A DNA stretch of 64,000 bases, from NCBI GenBank assembly GCA_035633215.1, contig DASQFI010000049.1:4780-68779 (forward strand). Direction: 5' to 3'. This DNA comes from DASQFI01 sp035633215. Lineage in GTDB: Bacteria > Acidobacteriota > Vicinamibacteria > Vicinamibacterales > SCN-69-37. The notes beneath the pieces are model-generated. The model did not search any database, was not told the DNA's origin, and was given only the letters and a program-made list of their open reading frames with translations. Shown piece after piece: positions 26,072 to 35,432 of this stretch (the first letter of the stretch is position 1; the number at the start of each line of letters is the position of its first letter). The position numbers and the translations under genes were made by a program.

Positions 26072-28825
26072 ATGACCATGACGAACGTCCGCACTGTCGT
26101 CCTCGCAGGCCTCGCTGCGGCGCTTCTTTCCCTGTCAACCGCGGCGCAGACGTCCATCCCTCTCTACGACATTGTCATTCGGAACGGGCAGGTCCTGGAC
26201 GGCGCCGGCAACCCGGCGATACGGGCCGACGTCGCGATCAGGAACGGACGGTTCGTACGGATTGGATTGATCCCCGCTCAGGGCCGGAAGGAGATCGACG
26301 CAGCGGGAAAGTATGTTTCGCCCGGCTGGATCGACATGATGGACCAGTCGGGCTCGACGCTTCTCAAGAACGGCCGCGCCGAGAACAAGGTCCAGGCCGG
26401 CGTGACGACGGCAATTGGAGGCGAAGGTGGCACGCCGGTGCCGGCCGAGAGAGTGTCTGAGTATTTCTCCACCCTCGAGCGTCAGGGAATCAGCATCAAT
26501 TTCGGGACGTATTTCAGTGAGTCGCAGGCGCGCGTCGCGATCGTGGGCCGCGAGAATCGCCCGCCCAACGCCGATGAGCTCGCGAAAATGAAAGCGATCA
26601 TGGAGCAGGCCATGGAAGCCGGCGCCATGGGGATGACGACCGCGCTGATTTACCCGCCGTCGAGCTATGCCGGCACGGCCGAGCTGATCGAAGTCGCGAA
26701 GTCGGCGGCGAAGTACGGCGGCATCTACGCGAGCCACATTCGCGGCGAAGGCAAGGAAGTCGTGACGGCCGTCGAAGAGGCGATTGAGATCGGCGAGAAG
26801 GCCGGATTGCCGGTCGAGATCTTCCATCTGAAAGTCGCGTACAGCCCCGCATGGGGCACGCTCATGCATGAGATTGGCCGGCGCGTGGAAGACGCCCGCC
26901 GGCGCGGCCTCGATGTGGCGGCGGATCTGTACGTCTACACGGCCGGCGGAACCGGTCTCGAGGCGACGATTCCGTCGTGGGCGCATGAGGGCGGTCGTCA
27001 GGAGCTGCTGAAGCGGCTGGCCGATCCAACCGTCCGCGATCGTCTCAAGACTGAAATCAGGACCGGCTCGCCCGGGTGGTGGAACATCATCGAGGCCGCC
27101 GGCGGCTGGGATCGCATCGTGCTGGTGAACGCGAACAACGCCGCCAACGCCCGTTTCGAAGGCAAACATCTGGCCGACATCGCGCGGGAGATGGGAAAAG
27201 ACAAAGACCCGGCCGATGCGGCGTTTGACCTCGTCGCCCAGGGTGAGGGGCGCGTGATGGCCGTCTTCCACATGATGAGCGAGCCCGACATCGAGCAAGC
27301 CCTTCGGTTTCCCTGGACCAGCATCGGCAGCGATGCTGGAACCTCGCTCACGCTGGGACAAGCCGACGCGATCGGGCTGCCGCATCCCCGGGCGTACGGA
27401 AACTTTCCTCGCGTCATCGCGCGATATGTTCGCGAGCGTCAGGTGCTGACGCTTCCAGATGCCATTCGGAAGATGACGTCGTGGCCCGCAACCCGGATGC
27501 GATTGACCGACCGCGGGCTCATTCGCGAGGGTCTCTGGGCGGATGTCGTGGTCTTCGACCTCGAGAAGATTCAGGATCGCGCCACCTACGAGCAACCCTA
27601 TCTCTCGCCTGAGGGAATCGAGTGGGTGCTGGTCAACGGTGAAGTTGTGATCGAAGGCGGCCGGCATACGGGCGCCCGGCCGGGCAAGGTGTTGTACGGA
27701 CCTGGACGGCAGATCGCGCAGCAGCAGGCCAGCGCAACAAGATCCATCCTGACCGTTCCGATCGATGTGACGATTCCGAAGCCGCCGACGCCAGCCTCCG
27801 CGGATGGCAAGACGCACCTGGTGTACGAGCTCAACATCACGAATCTGGATGGCGCCGAAGGGATTCTCGATCGGGTCACCGTACTGGCCGGCGATGAGAG
27901 CGGCAGGGAACTGGCGGCGTACGAAGGTCAGATCCTGGTTGATGCCGTCGCGCGGCCGGGGATGCCCGCCCTGCGCGGCCCGGCCAAGCTCAGCATCGGC
28001 GCCGGTCAGCGTGCCCTGGTGTACGTGTGGGTCACGATTCCGGGCGACCTGCCGGTCGTTCGCAGCTTGCATCACCGGATCGCAATGAGAGTGGGCGATG
28101 CGCAACAGCCAATGTCCACCGACGCGGCTCGCTTGACGCTCACCGGCAGGCCCAAAGTGATCGCGCCCCCGCTGCGCGGAGGCGGGTGGCTGGCTGGTAA
28201 CGGCCCCTCCAACGCATCAGGCCATCGACGCGCTGTTCTGCCTGTTGACGGACGTGCGCGCATTCCGCAGCGCTTTGGCATCGACTGGCTCCAGATCGGT
28301 CCCGACGGCAGTCGCTACGCGGGCGATCCGAAAGACAACAAGAACTATCGTTGTTATGGCCAGGAAGCGCTCGCGGTCGCCGACGGCGTCGTCTCCGGCG
28401 TGAAGGACGGTATCCCGGAGAATGTCCCGGGACCAACTTCCCGCGCCGTGCCCATCACCCTCGACACCGCCGGCGGCAACTACGTCATCGTCAACCTTGG
28501 CGACGGCATTTACGCGTTCTACGCGCACCTGCAGCCCGGCTCGCTCAGGGTCAAGGTGGGTGACAAGGTCCGGCGGGGACAAGTGCTCGGGCTGGTCGGC
28601 AATTCGGGAAACTCCACCGAGCCGCATCTTCATTTTCATCTGAGCGATGCAGACTCGCCGCTCGGCGGCGAGGGCATTCCCTATGCGCTGACGATGTTCC
28701 GGGTCGAGGGCACAGCAACCACGATCGGACTGGGCAACGTCCCCTGGACACCCCTGCCTGCGCCCGAGCCGCGAAAGATGGAAATCCCGCTGCAGAACGT
28801 CGTCGTCAGGTTTTCAGATCGATGA
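26072..28825 (+). CDS. D-aminoacylase fused to an M23-type peptidase domain
   Basis: 917 residues. Signal peptide (TVVLAGLAAALLSLSTAAQ), then an N-acyl-D-amino-acid deacylase-like barrel (about 30-535) with H222 in SHIRGEG, H252 in FHLK and D421 in GSDAG. The usual N-terminal HxH metal pair is absent: the site reads PGWIDMMDQSG. A linker/Ig-like region (about 545-700) leads to a C-terminal M23-like domain (about 720-890) with AHLQPGSLRV (H819) and PHLHFH (H852, H854). The first zinc motif of M23 seems altered (RFGID at 734-738 instead of HxxxD). A fusion of D-amino-acid release with peptidoglycan cleavage fits cell-wall turnover. One uninterrupted frame throughout. Confidence 0.85.
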   Translation: MTMTNVRTVVLAGLAAALLSLSTAAQTSIPLYDIVIRNGQVLDGAGNPAIRADVAIRNGRFVRIGLIPAQGRKEIDAAGKYVSPGWIDMMDQSGSTLLKNGRAENKVQAGVTTAIGGEGGTPVPAERVSEYFSTLERQGISINFGTYFSESQARVAIVGRENRPPNADELAKMKAIMEQAMEAGAMGMTTALIYPPSSYAGTAELIEVAKSAAKYGGIYASHIRGEGKEVVTAVEEAIEIGEKAGLPVEIFHLKVAYSPAWGTLMHEIGRRVEDARRRGLDVAADLYVYTAGGTGLEATIPSWAHEGGRQELLKRLADPTVRDRLKTEIRTGSPGWWNIIEAAGGWDRIVLVNANNAANARFEGKHLADIAREMGKDKDPADAAFDLVAQGEGRVMAVFHMMSEPDIEQALRFPWTSIGSDAGTSLTLGQADAIGLPHPRAYGNFPRVIARYVRERQVLTLPDAIRKMTSWPATRMRLTDRGLIREGLWADVVVFDLEKIQDRATYEQPYLSPEGIEWVLVNGEVVIEGGRHTGARPGKVLYGPGRQIAQQQASATRSILTVPIDVTIPKPPTPASADGKTHLVYELNITNLDGAEGILDRVTVLAGDESGRELAAYEGQILVDAVARPGMPALRGPAKLSIGAGQRALVYVWVTIPGDLPVVRSLHHRIAMRVGDAQQPMSTDAARLTLTGRPKVIAPPLRGGGWLAGNGPSNASGHRRAVLPVDGRARIPQRFGIDWLQIGPDGSRYAGDPKDNKNYRCYGQEALAVADGVVSGVKDGIPENVPGPTSRAVPITLDTAGGNYVIVNLGDGIYAFYAHLQPGSLRVKVGDKVRRGQVLGLVGNSGNSTEPHLHFHLSDADSPLGGEGIPYALTMFRVEGTATTIGLGNVPWTPLPAPEPRKMEIPLQNVVVRFSDR

Positions 28826-29066
28826 CCCGGAATCAGCCGATACTCGCCGAGTGGATAGGCTTTATTTGCGCTGTCACAGGGTAAGCACGCGGCGAGAAGT
28901 CACACCATCCCGCTCACTCGCTCAATGGCCCTCGGTTGACCCAGAATCGCACGGGATCTTCCCTGTCTCAGCCAGCAAAACGGACGAAGCTCATGCGGCG
29001 CACGGCACGAAAATCGCAGGCGAATGACGGCCGGCTTGGGGATAATTTGAGGTTCGGGAGGTTGCA

Positions 29067-29834
29067 ATGCAAAACGAAAAAAGCAGCAAAGTTCTCAAAT
29101 GTTGCGCGGCCGCGATTCTGGCGGTCGCCACGTCGCTGGCCGTGAGTTCTTCTGCCGCGAGCGCGCGGACCGAGGTCCTGCCTCTATCTCTCTGTGCGCC
29201 GGCAAGCAACACGTTCAGCATTGTTGTGGACAATCCTTTTTTTCCGCTGCCAGCAGGGCAGCAGTGGGTATTCGTCGGCAAGGAAGGCGCGGATCAACTG
29301 GGCCTCCAAATTACCGTCCTCAGCGGAGTCGAGAGGTTCTACAAGGCGTCCAATGACGGGGTGCCAACGATCGACACCCGCCGAGTGGAGGAGACGGAGT
29401 GGGAGGATGAGGACGCAGACGGCGTGATCGACCCGGGAGAATTCGTGATTGAGACATCGATCAACTATTACGCTCAGACACAGGACGGGACCGTCTGCTA
29501 CTTCGGCGAGGACGTGAGTATCTTTCATCCTGATGGAACCGTGACGAGCGAGGGAGCCTGGCGCGCAGATGCTCCCGGCAACGCGCCTGGGATCTTCATG
29601 CCCGCAGAGCCGCAGGATGGCATGACGTTCCAGCAGGAGGTCGCTTCCGGCGTGGCGGAGGACACAGCCTCGATCGTCGCGGTCGGTCGCACCGTCAAGA
29701 CGCCGGCCGGCGCGTTCACCGACACAATCAGGACGCGCGACTTCAACCCGCTCGACGGAAGCAAGGGCACGAAATCTTATGCGAGCGGTGTCGGACTCGT
29801 TCACGATGGTCCGCTGCTTCTTTTGAGTTACTAG
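29067..29834 (+). CDS. Secreted protein of unknown function
   Basis: 255 residues. Signal peptide (CCAAAILAVATSLAVSSSAASA), then NPFFPLPAGQQWVFVG, an acidic EF-hand-like stretch (DEDADGVIDPGE), YFGEDVSIFHPDG, FMPAEPQDG and a C-terminal FNPLDGSKGTKSYASGVGLV. This pattern fits a widespread family of extracytoplasmic proteins of unknown role. Preceded by 240 bases without a gene (28826-29066), in which I see nothing specific. Confidence 0.72.
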   Translation: MQNEKSSKVLKCCAAAILAVATSLAVSSSAASARTEVLPLSLCAPASNTFSIVVDNPFFPLPAGQQWVFVGKEGADQLGLQITVLSGVERFYKASNDGVPTIDTRRVEETEWEDEDADGVIDPGEFVIETSINYYAQTQDGTVCYFGEDVSIFHPDGTVTSEGAWRADAPGNAPGIFMPAEPQDGMTFQQEVASGVAEDTASIVAVGRTVKTPAGAFTDTIRTRDFNPLDGSKGTKSYASGVGLVHDGPLLLLSY

Positions 29835-29855
29835 GGCTCACGTAACGGTATCGAG

Positions 29856-31388
29856 TTGGTATCGCTCTTCCTCGACAATGCCTGCCCCGACCATCACGTG
29901 CGCGGCGGATCCGATCACGTCCGCGCGGAGCACACGGCAATGCGCCTTCTGGCTCGTCATCCGGAGATCGCAACCGCGAACTTCTACACAGCCGTCGTCT
30001 GCGGCGACCTCGACGCGGTGAATCGCGCCCTGGCGGCCGATCCGGGTTGGGCGACGCGCCGGAACGGCGAGGCCGGACCGGACAGAACCGGCGTTGGAGG
30101 CGAAGGGGATCTGACCTGGAGAGACTGGGGCACGAAGGGCTGGGAGCCGCTCTCCTACTTGTGTTTCACCCGCCTGCCGCTGCCTGCCGTCACACAAAAC
30201 GCCGTCGCGATCGCACACGTGCTCCTGGACCATAGCGCGAATCCCAACGTGTATTTCATGGCCGGCGACAGCCGGTACACGCCCCTCACCGGCGCGATCG
30301 GCGAGGGCGAAGAAGGCCGGCCCGCGCATCAGCAGCGAGACGCGCTCGTTCGGCTCCTTCTCGAACGAGGCGCCAACCCGTACGACCAGCAGGTCACCTA
30401 CAACATCCATTTCAATGGCAAGGTCCTTTGGTTTCTCGAGCTGATCTACGAGCACGCGCTGCGGACGGGCCGGACGGCGGACTGGGCCGATCCGGAATGG
30501 CAGATGCTCAACGCCGGCGGCTATGGAACCGGCGCGCGATGGTTCCTGGACATTGCCGTCGAGCACAACGACGTGCAGTTGACCGAGTAGTGCCAGTCGC
30601 ATGGCGCGAATCCGAATTCGGCTCCCGGACCGCAACGGCGGAATCGTCAACGTTCGCTCTATGAGGAAGCCGTTTTCCGCGGACACATGGGCGTCGCGGA
30701 GCTGCTCGTCCGCTACGGGGCCACGCGCTCCTCGACGGCGCTGAATCCGAGGCAGGCACTTATCACCGCCTGCCTGCGCGGCGACGCGACCGCGATCCGC
30801 GACGAGATCGCCAGACGCCCGGAGTTCCTGAAGTCCCACGAAGCGCTCTTCGCCGCGACGAGAGACAACCGGCGCGAGGCGGTCGAGGTCCTGCTCGATC
30901 TGGGCACGTCGCCGAACGTCGAGAGTCCGGAAGGCGAGCGCGCGCTCCACATCGCCGCGTATGCCGACGCCGTCGACGTCGGCGAGCTCTTGATCGCGCG
31001 CGGCGCCGACGTCGATCCGATCGGCCGCCAGTACGACAACACACCGCTCGGCGGCGCGATGCACTGCCGATCCGCGCGAATGATCGCCCTGCTCGCCCGG
31101 CACAGCCGCAGCGCGTGGGAAGTCGGCTACTCCGGCCACGTCGATCGGTTGCGCGAGCTCCTCGCCGAAAAACCCGAACGTGTCCGCGGCTACGACGGCG
31201 AGACGCTCCTCATGTACCTGCCGCCCGACGATGAAACCAAGGCAATGGAGGTCGCCAGGCTGCTGCTCGAGCACGGCGCCGACCCGACGATCAAGGATCC
31301 GCAAGGAAAGACGGCAGCGGATCGGGCAGAGCGGAATGCCATGTACCAGGTCGCCGCGTTCTTGAGGGACGCGGAAGGACGACGGTAG
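29856..31388 (+). pseudogene. Ankyrin-repeat protein with an in-frame TAG
   Basis: 511 codons (510 sense positions counting the TAG) in one frame from TTG 29856 to TAG 31388, interrupted only by TAG at 30588-30590. The reading before (VEHNDVQLTE) and after (SHGANPNSAP, then EEAVFRGHMGVAELLVRYGA) continues the same ankyrin repeats in the same frame; a TGG in the ancestor would give the expected repeat Trp. Repeats run from about residue 30 to the end. Short products 29856-30590 (244 aa) and 30687-31388 (233 aa) could still be made. The last 199 bases overlap a convergent gene antisense. Mutation, sequencing error and amber suppression are all possible. Confidence 0.85.
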
Positions 31389-32437
31389 GGATGTGGCGGA
31401 CGCCGGTGCCCTGCTGGCTGCCGGGCATCTCCAGCCGGCGGGTACCTCAACAGCTCAGCCAACTTCGTTCGCACCGCTTCGCCCCAGATGTCGTACCCCT
31501 TGGCCTGCGGGTGCAGGTTGTCGGGTCGGAACGCGTCGGGAAGAAAGAAGCCTTTCCCATCGAGGAACTTTGCGCCAATGTCCATGAAGAACACGTGCTG
31601 CTGATCATCCAGCCTGGCGATGATCTTGTTCACCTCCGCGATCTTGTCGCGCACCGGATCGCCGGGAACGCCGCGGGGGAAGATGGCCAGCAGAAGAATC
31701 TTCGCATTCGGAAAGTCCTTGCGCATTTCCAGCACGACGGCGCCGACGCCCTCGGCAATTTCAGGCGCGGTGTAGTTACCGCTGTTGTTGGTACCGATCA
31801 TCACCATGATCGTCTTGGGCTGAAAGCCCTGGCCTTCGCCGTTCTTCAGGCCCCACAGGACGCCCTGCGTCGTGTCGCCGGCGATCGCGAAGTTGGCCGT
31901 CTTGATATTCCCAAAGTACTTGTCGAACATCGCTTTGTTCGCGTCACCCTGCACCCACCAGTCGGTGATCGAGTCGCCATGCAGGAGGAGGTCGATGTTT
32001 CCCTGTTTGGCGATCTCGACAAAGCCTTCGTGCCTCGGACCCATGCGCTGGGTGGTCTGGGTGAACGTCGCGGCGACGTTGAGGCGCGGCGGTTGGAGCA
32101 GCAGCAGCGATTCGAATCTCTTCAGCAGCGGCTTCGCCGCGGACCTGTCCTCCTCGATGAACTTCTTCACGGCGGCGTTGACCTGGGCAAGCTCATCGGG
32201 GGTCGGGCGGGGAATGGCAACCTCGGGCGGCACTGGCGCCGGCGGCCCAATCTGCGATGGAGCGAACCCGCGACCCCGGCCCTGCGGGGCGCCGGCCACG
32301 GTCGTCCCGCCTGCCGTGCCCTGTCCGACGGCTGGTGCGGGCGCCTGCGACGTCGCGGGAGGAGTCTGCGCCCGCGCGACGGCAATCCACGACGTGCCGG
32401 CCATTGCGAGGATGACGATAGAGAGCGATCGTTTCAT
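31190..32437 (-). CDS. Secreted SGNH/GDSL hydrolase with run-on C-terminus
   Basis: 415 residues. Signal peptide MKRSLSIVILAMAGTSWIAVARA (in part), a proline-rich linker, then the SGNH fold: HGDSITDWW (nucleophile in GDSI), GTNN, and DNLHP near the catalytic Asp-His. Typical of acetylesterases/lipases. The hydrolase ends around residue 340; residues about 350-415 are antisense to the ankyrin gene and have an Arg/Ser-rich composition unlike the rest, so the native stop has probably been lost. The overlap with the convergent gene is 199 bases. Confidence 0.85.
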   Translation of the reverse strand: MKRSLSIVILAMAGTSWIAVARAQTPPATSQAPAPAVGQGTAGGTTVAGAPQGRGRGFAPSQIGPPAPVPPEVAIPRPTPDELAQVNAAVKKFIEEDRSAAKPLLKRFESLLLLQPPRLNVAATFTQTTQRMGPRHEGFVEIAKQGNIDLLLHGDSITDWWVQGDANKAMFDKYFGNIKTANFAIAGDTTQGVLWGLKNGEGQGFQPKTIMVMIGTNNSGNYTAPEIAEGVGAVVLEMRKDFPNAKILLLAIFPRGVPGDPVRDKIAEVNKIIARLDDQQHVFFMDIGAKFLDGKGFFLPDAFRPDNLHPQAKGYDIWGEAVRTKLAELLRYPPAGDARQPAGHRRPPHPYRRPSASLKNAATWYMAFRSARSAAVFPCGSLIVGSAPCSSSSLATSIALVSSSGGRYMRSVSPS

Positions 32438-32608
32438 AGGTGTTGTTCTTTCTCGGCAGGATCCTACTCAATTGGGGCGCCCCTTGCGCAGCTGCAGGCC
32501 ACGGATGCGGCTGACGATTGACCGGCCCCGTCCTCTCTCTTACACGGAACGACCTGGGCTCTTTGTCCAGACACTGAGGAACCTGAGCCATCTCGACATG
32601 GGCGCGAC

Positions 32609-33121
32609 ATGCAGGCAATCGCATCCGCGATCCGCGAAGCCGTCCAGGCGGTCCATCCGCAGCTCTTGGTCGGGATCAGCACCGTGGGCGAAGCGATGAA
32701 CAGGAACATCGCGAAAGAACGCATGGTGGCGGCGATCAGCGCGTTCTTCGGCGTGCTCGGGCTGTCGCTCGCCTGCATGGGCATCTTCGGCGTGGCATCG
32801 TCCAACGTCGCGCAACGGACCAGGGAACTCGGCATCCGGCGCGCGCTTGGCGCCGGCGGGCGGTCCGTCATCCGGGAGTCCTTGCGTGAGACCCTGGTGA
32901 TCGTGGCGGTTGGACTCGCCGGGGGCGCCGTCGCGGCCGTCATCGCGGTGAGGCTGAGCGCCAGCGTCATCGCCGACCTGCTCTTCGGGCTCACCGCCAC
33001 CGACACGGCCAATCTGGTCGCGGCCATCGTCGTGATGGTGGTGGTCGCGCTGGCGGCTTGCACGCTCCCGGCGCTTCGCGCCACGCGCATCGATCCGCTG
33101 GCCGTTATCAGAGACGAGTGA
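32609..33121 (+). pseudogene. Truncated FtsX-like permease (acidobacterial duplicated-permease type)
   Basis: 170 residues that match only the C-terminal end of an ABC-transporter permease: MAMNRNIAKERM-like lead, three hydrophobic helices, and the RTRELGIRRALGA signature of MacB/FtsX permeases, ending ATRIDPLAVIRDE. The extracellular domain and first membrane helix of the full gene are missing. Upstream, a different frame (32552-32608) reads LFVQTLRN, which could be the continuation of the lost part, implying a frameshift too. A remnant, not a working exporter. Confidence 0.75.
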
Positions 33122-33201
33122 CGCGTCGCCTGCGTGACCGCCTCAGCGCGGTAACCGCGTCGATCCTCGCCGCGTTCGCCGCAATACTTGCGCCGAGTCG
33201 A

Positions 33202-33227
33202 CGGGGACAATTTCGGGGACAGTTTCG
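33202..33227. repeat. Short tandem repeat CGGGGACA(A/G)TTT
   Basis: Two 12-base copies at 33202-33213 and 33214-33225, one mismatch, followed by CG. Such sequence is often near REP-type elements in acidobacteria; here between the permease remnant and a tRNA. Confidence 0.45.
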
Positions 33228-33262
33228 CGAAAAACGTCGTCCGCGTAAGTCACAGACGCGAA

Positions 33263-33268
33263 TATACT
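33263..33268 (+). promoter_or_regulatory. Probable -10 box of the tRNA-Ser gene
   Basis: TATACT, 15 bases upstream of the mature tRNA 5' end. No good -35 box is visible 17 bases upstream. Confidence 0.4.
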
Positions 33269-33283
33269 CAGGATTCTCGTCGC

Positions 33284-33378
33284 GGTGAGGTGGCCGAGTG
33301 GCTGAAGGCGGCGGTTTGCTAAACCGTTAAAGGGCCTTTAAAGCTCTTTCGTGGGTTCGAATCCCTCCCTCACCGCCA
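33284..33378 (+). tRNA. tRNA-Ser(GCT)
   Basis: 95 bases. Acceptor GGTGAGG pairs with CCTCACC (33368-33374); discriminator G and encoded CCA (33376-33378). The anticodon loop reads TTTGCTAAA, anticodon GCT, decoding AGC/AGU. A long variable arm (GTTAAAGGGCCTTTAAAGC region) is typical of class II tRNA-Ser. The T arm contains one mismatch (T-T). Confidence 0.92.
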
Positions 33379-33416
33379 ACCTTCGTTCGCGCTTGTGACT
33401 GTGGGCGCGAGCTTCG

Positions 33417-33494
33417 GTTGGCAAGCCAACATTTCGCCAATCGGCCGCGGCTTCGGCTTGTCCACCGTAGCGCGGAGGTGGATTGGCAAGCCAA
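33417..33494. repeat. Two GTTGGCAAGCCAAC palindromes
   Basis: GTTGGCAAGCCAAC at 33417-33430 and TTGGCAAGCCAA at 33483-33494, both perfect inverted repeats around AA. The neighbouring CTTCG and GCGGCTTCGGC motifs add minor hairpins. They flank 50 bases of non-coding DNA between the tRNA-Ser and the DUF3291 remnant. Confidence 0.6.
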
Positions 33495-33510
33495 CCTTCG
33501 CTCTTCCACC

Positions 33511-33678
33511 ATGCCTGACTCCGCCTACCACCTCGCGCAAGTCAACATCGCCCGCCTGCTGGCGCCGCTGACCGATCCGGTGATGGCCGATTTCGTCGTG
33601 CATCGTCCGACGCTCGAGGAAGCCGTGGAGCGGATGGAGCATCTGAAGCAGCAAGGGCGCCTGCCAGCCAGGCGCTAA
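33511..33678 (+). pseudogene. DUF3291 gene with its middle deleted
   Basis: 55 residues. The start YHLAQVNIARLLAPLTDPVMADFV is the typical N-terminus of DUF3291 proteins (shown in part), and VHRPTLEEAVERMEHL is their C-terminal helix; the usual 80-100 residues in between are absent. The junction is at ADFV/VHRP. A deletion remnant in the decay zone after the tRNA-Ser. Confidence 0.65.
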
Positions 33679-33737
33679 ATCCCAGACGGCGATTGAGGTC
33701 TTGGAGGCGCGCCCGCGCTCTGACCCTGTTGCAACTG

Positions 33738-35422
33738 ATGGATACTGATCAGCCTGAGATGAAACCCGCAGGCGCGCTGGAGCTGGGGGTTCCACGTGGG
33801 AGCCTCCTCGAGAGACTCGCCGTCGTCGTCGGCGCGTTCGTGCTGGCCACGGCCTCGACCTACCCGCTGGCCGCGATGTTCGGGACCGGTGGGCGGTTCG
33901 AAAACAACGACGCGTACTTCAGCGTCTGGCGCGTCGCCTGGATGGCGCGAACGCTGATCGTTGACCCGGCGCACCTGTTCGACGCCAACATCTTCGCGCC
34001 GCACGAGAACACGCTGGCCTACTCCGAAAGCACAGTGGCCCTCGGCTTGCTCGCGGCGCCTGTGTACTGGGTCACAGGCAATCCGATCGCCGCCCACAAC
34101 TCGGTGGTCCTGCTCGCGTTCATGTCGTCGGCCATCTGCGCGTACTACCTGGCGCGGCGACTCACGAACAGCCGCGGCGCCGCGATGATCTCGGCGATCC
34201 TGTTTGCCAACTGTCCCTATGTCTTCGGGCGGCTCAGCCACATCCATTTGCTCTTCACGGCCGGCCTTCCCTTGAGCCTGCTCGCGTTCCATCGATGGGT
34301 CGAGCGGCCGACGGCGGCTCGCGGCGTCCAGCTTGGCCTCGCGCTGTTCGCGACGAGCGCCGCCTCCGGCTACTACGGAATCTTTGCCGGCGTGTCGATC
34401 GGTTTTGCGTGGATCTTCCATGCTCTGAGCGGGTCCCGGTGGCGCCACGCCGACTATTGGATTGGGGGTCTCCTCGCGGCGGGAACGTGGGCGCGCTCCT
34501 GATGTTGCCGCTTTACCGGCCTCACTGGGTCCTGCGGCAAAACCAGTTTCAGCGATCGCTCGAGGATGCCCGCCTGTGGTCAGCGGACTGGCCATCCTAC
34601 CTAGCGTCGTCCGCCTGGGCACACCGTTGGATGCTCCCGATCGTCGGGCACTGGAACGACATTCTGTTTCCGGGCTTCGTCGTCATTGCGCTCGCCGGGG
34701 TCGGCGCCGCGCAGCTCCGCTCGAAGGGTACCGGTGCGCCGCGTGAAACACTGCTCTTCTACATCGCGCTCGCAATGCTGGCGCTCTGGCTGTCGTTCGG
34801 GCCGAAAGCGGGACTGTACACGGCAGTGTTCCACGCGATTCCGCTGTTCTCCTGGATGCGCGCGCCGAGCCGATTTGCCGTCGTCGTCGTGCTCGCGTTG
34901 TCGACGCTGGCCGCCTTCGGCGTCGAATGGATCGTGCGCCGTCGATCGAGGGCCCAGGCCGCGGCGGTCGTCGCGGGACTCGCGGCGATCGCCTGGGCGG
35001 AGCTGGCGACGATTCCGCTGCCGCTCAGCACGCAGGCGATTCCGGCCGTCTACGACATGCTGGCGAAGCTGCCTCGGGGTGCCGTTGCGGAGTTTCCCTT
35101 TTACTCCGAGCGGCAGAGCTATCACGGACACACGCTATACATGTTCTACTCCACGCGACATTGGCATCCGCTGCTCAACGGATACAGCGACTATGTGCCG
35201 CCAGACTTTCGGAGACTGGCGACGAAACTGGCGTCCTTTCCGGACGAAGAGTCGATGGCGATGCTGCGCGCCCGCGACGCGCGTTACGTCGTGGTGCACC
35301 GCGCGCTGTATCCGGAACCGCATCGCGAGGCCCTGATACGTGCGGTGGAGACGAGCCCGGATTTGCGTCCGATCGCGGGCGATGCGGACATCCGTTTGTA
35401 CGAACTCGTCCGGCATCGCTGA
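33738..35422 (+). pseudogene. GT-C-like membrane protein split by a frameshift
   Basis: The first frame (33738 to a TGA at 34500-34502) gives polytopic membrane sequence (LAAMFGTGGRFENNDAYF, CPYVFGRLSHIHLL) and dies in GTWARS. The second frame resumes at once as VGALLMLPLYRPHW and runs to 35422 with further membrane helices and an AEFPFYSERQSYHGH...YSTRHWHPLLNGYS tail typical of glycosyltransferase-like membrane proteins. Joining them needs one added base near 34485-34490 (GAACGTGGGC for GAACGGTGGGC). Likely a one-base deletion or a sequencing error. Confidence 0.8.
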
Positions 35423-35432
35423 GGGGGCCTCA

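Noticed and set aside
24462..28105. Two long minus-strand frames (558 and 656 residues) opposite the amidohydrolase genes
   Set aside because: Arg/His/Asp-rich shadows with no recognisable motif; the plus strand carries two genes with conserved catalytic residues.
28936..29145. A 69-residue frame upstream of the secreted protein gene
   Set aside because: Lys/Arg-rich, no ribosome site, runs into the real gene out of frame.
30588..30590. Pyrrolysine or selenocysteine read-through at the ankyrin TAG
   Set aside because: TAG is not a selenocysteine codon, and the position fits a Trp of ordinary ankyrin repeats; no pyl genes are visible. A mutation or error is simpler.
29838..31304. A 488-residue minus-strand frame opposite the ankyrin pseudogene
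   Set aside because: Sequence matches no family and the plus strand has clear ankyrin repeats. The stop-free opposite strand is an effect of high GC.
33202..33494. CRISPR array near tRNA-Ser
   Set aside because: The repeats are only two copies of short (12-14 bp) palindromes without regular spacers or cas genes.
33284..35422. Integrative element inserted in tRNA-Ser
   Set aside because: No integrase gene and no second copy of the tRNA 3' end was seen within the window; the damaged genes alone are not proof.
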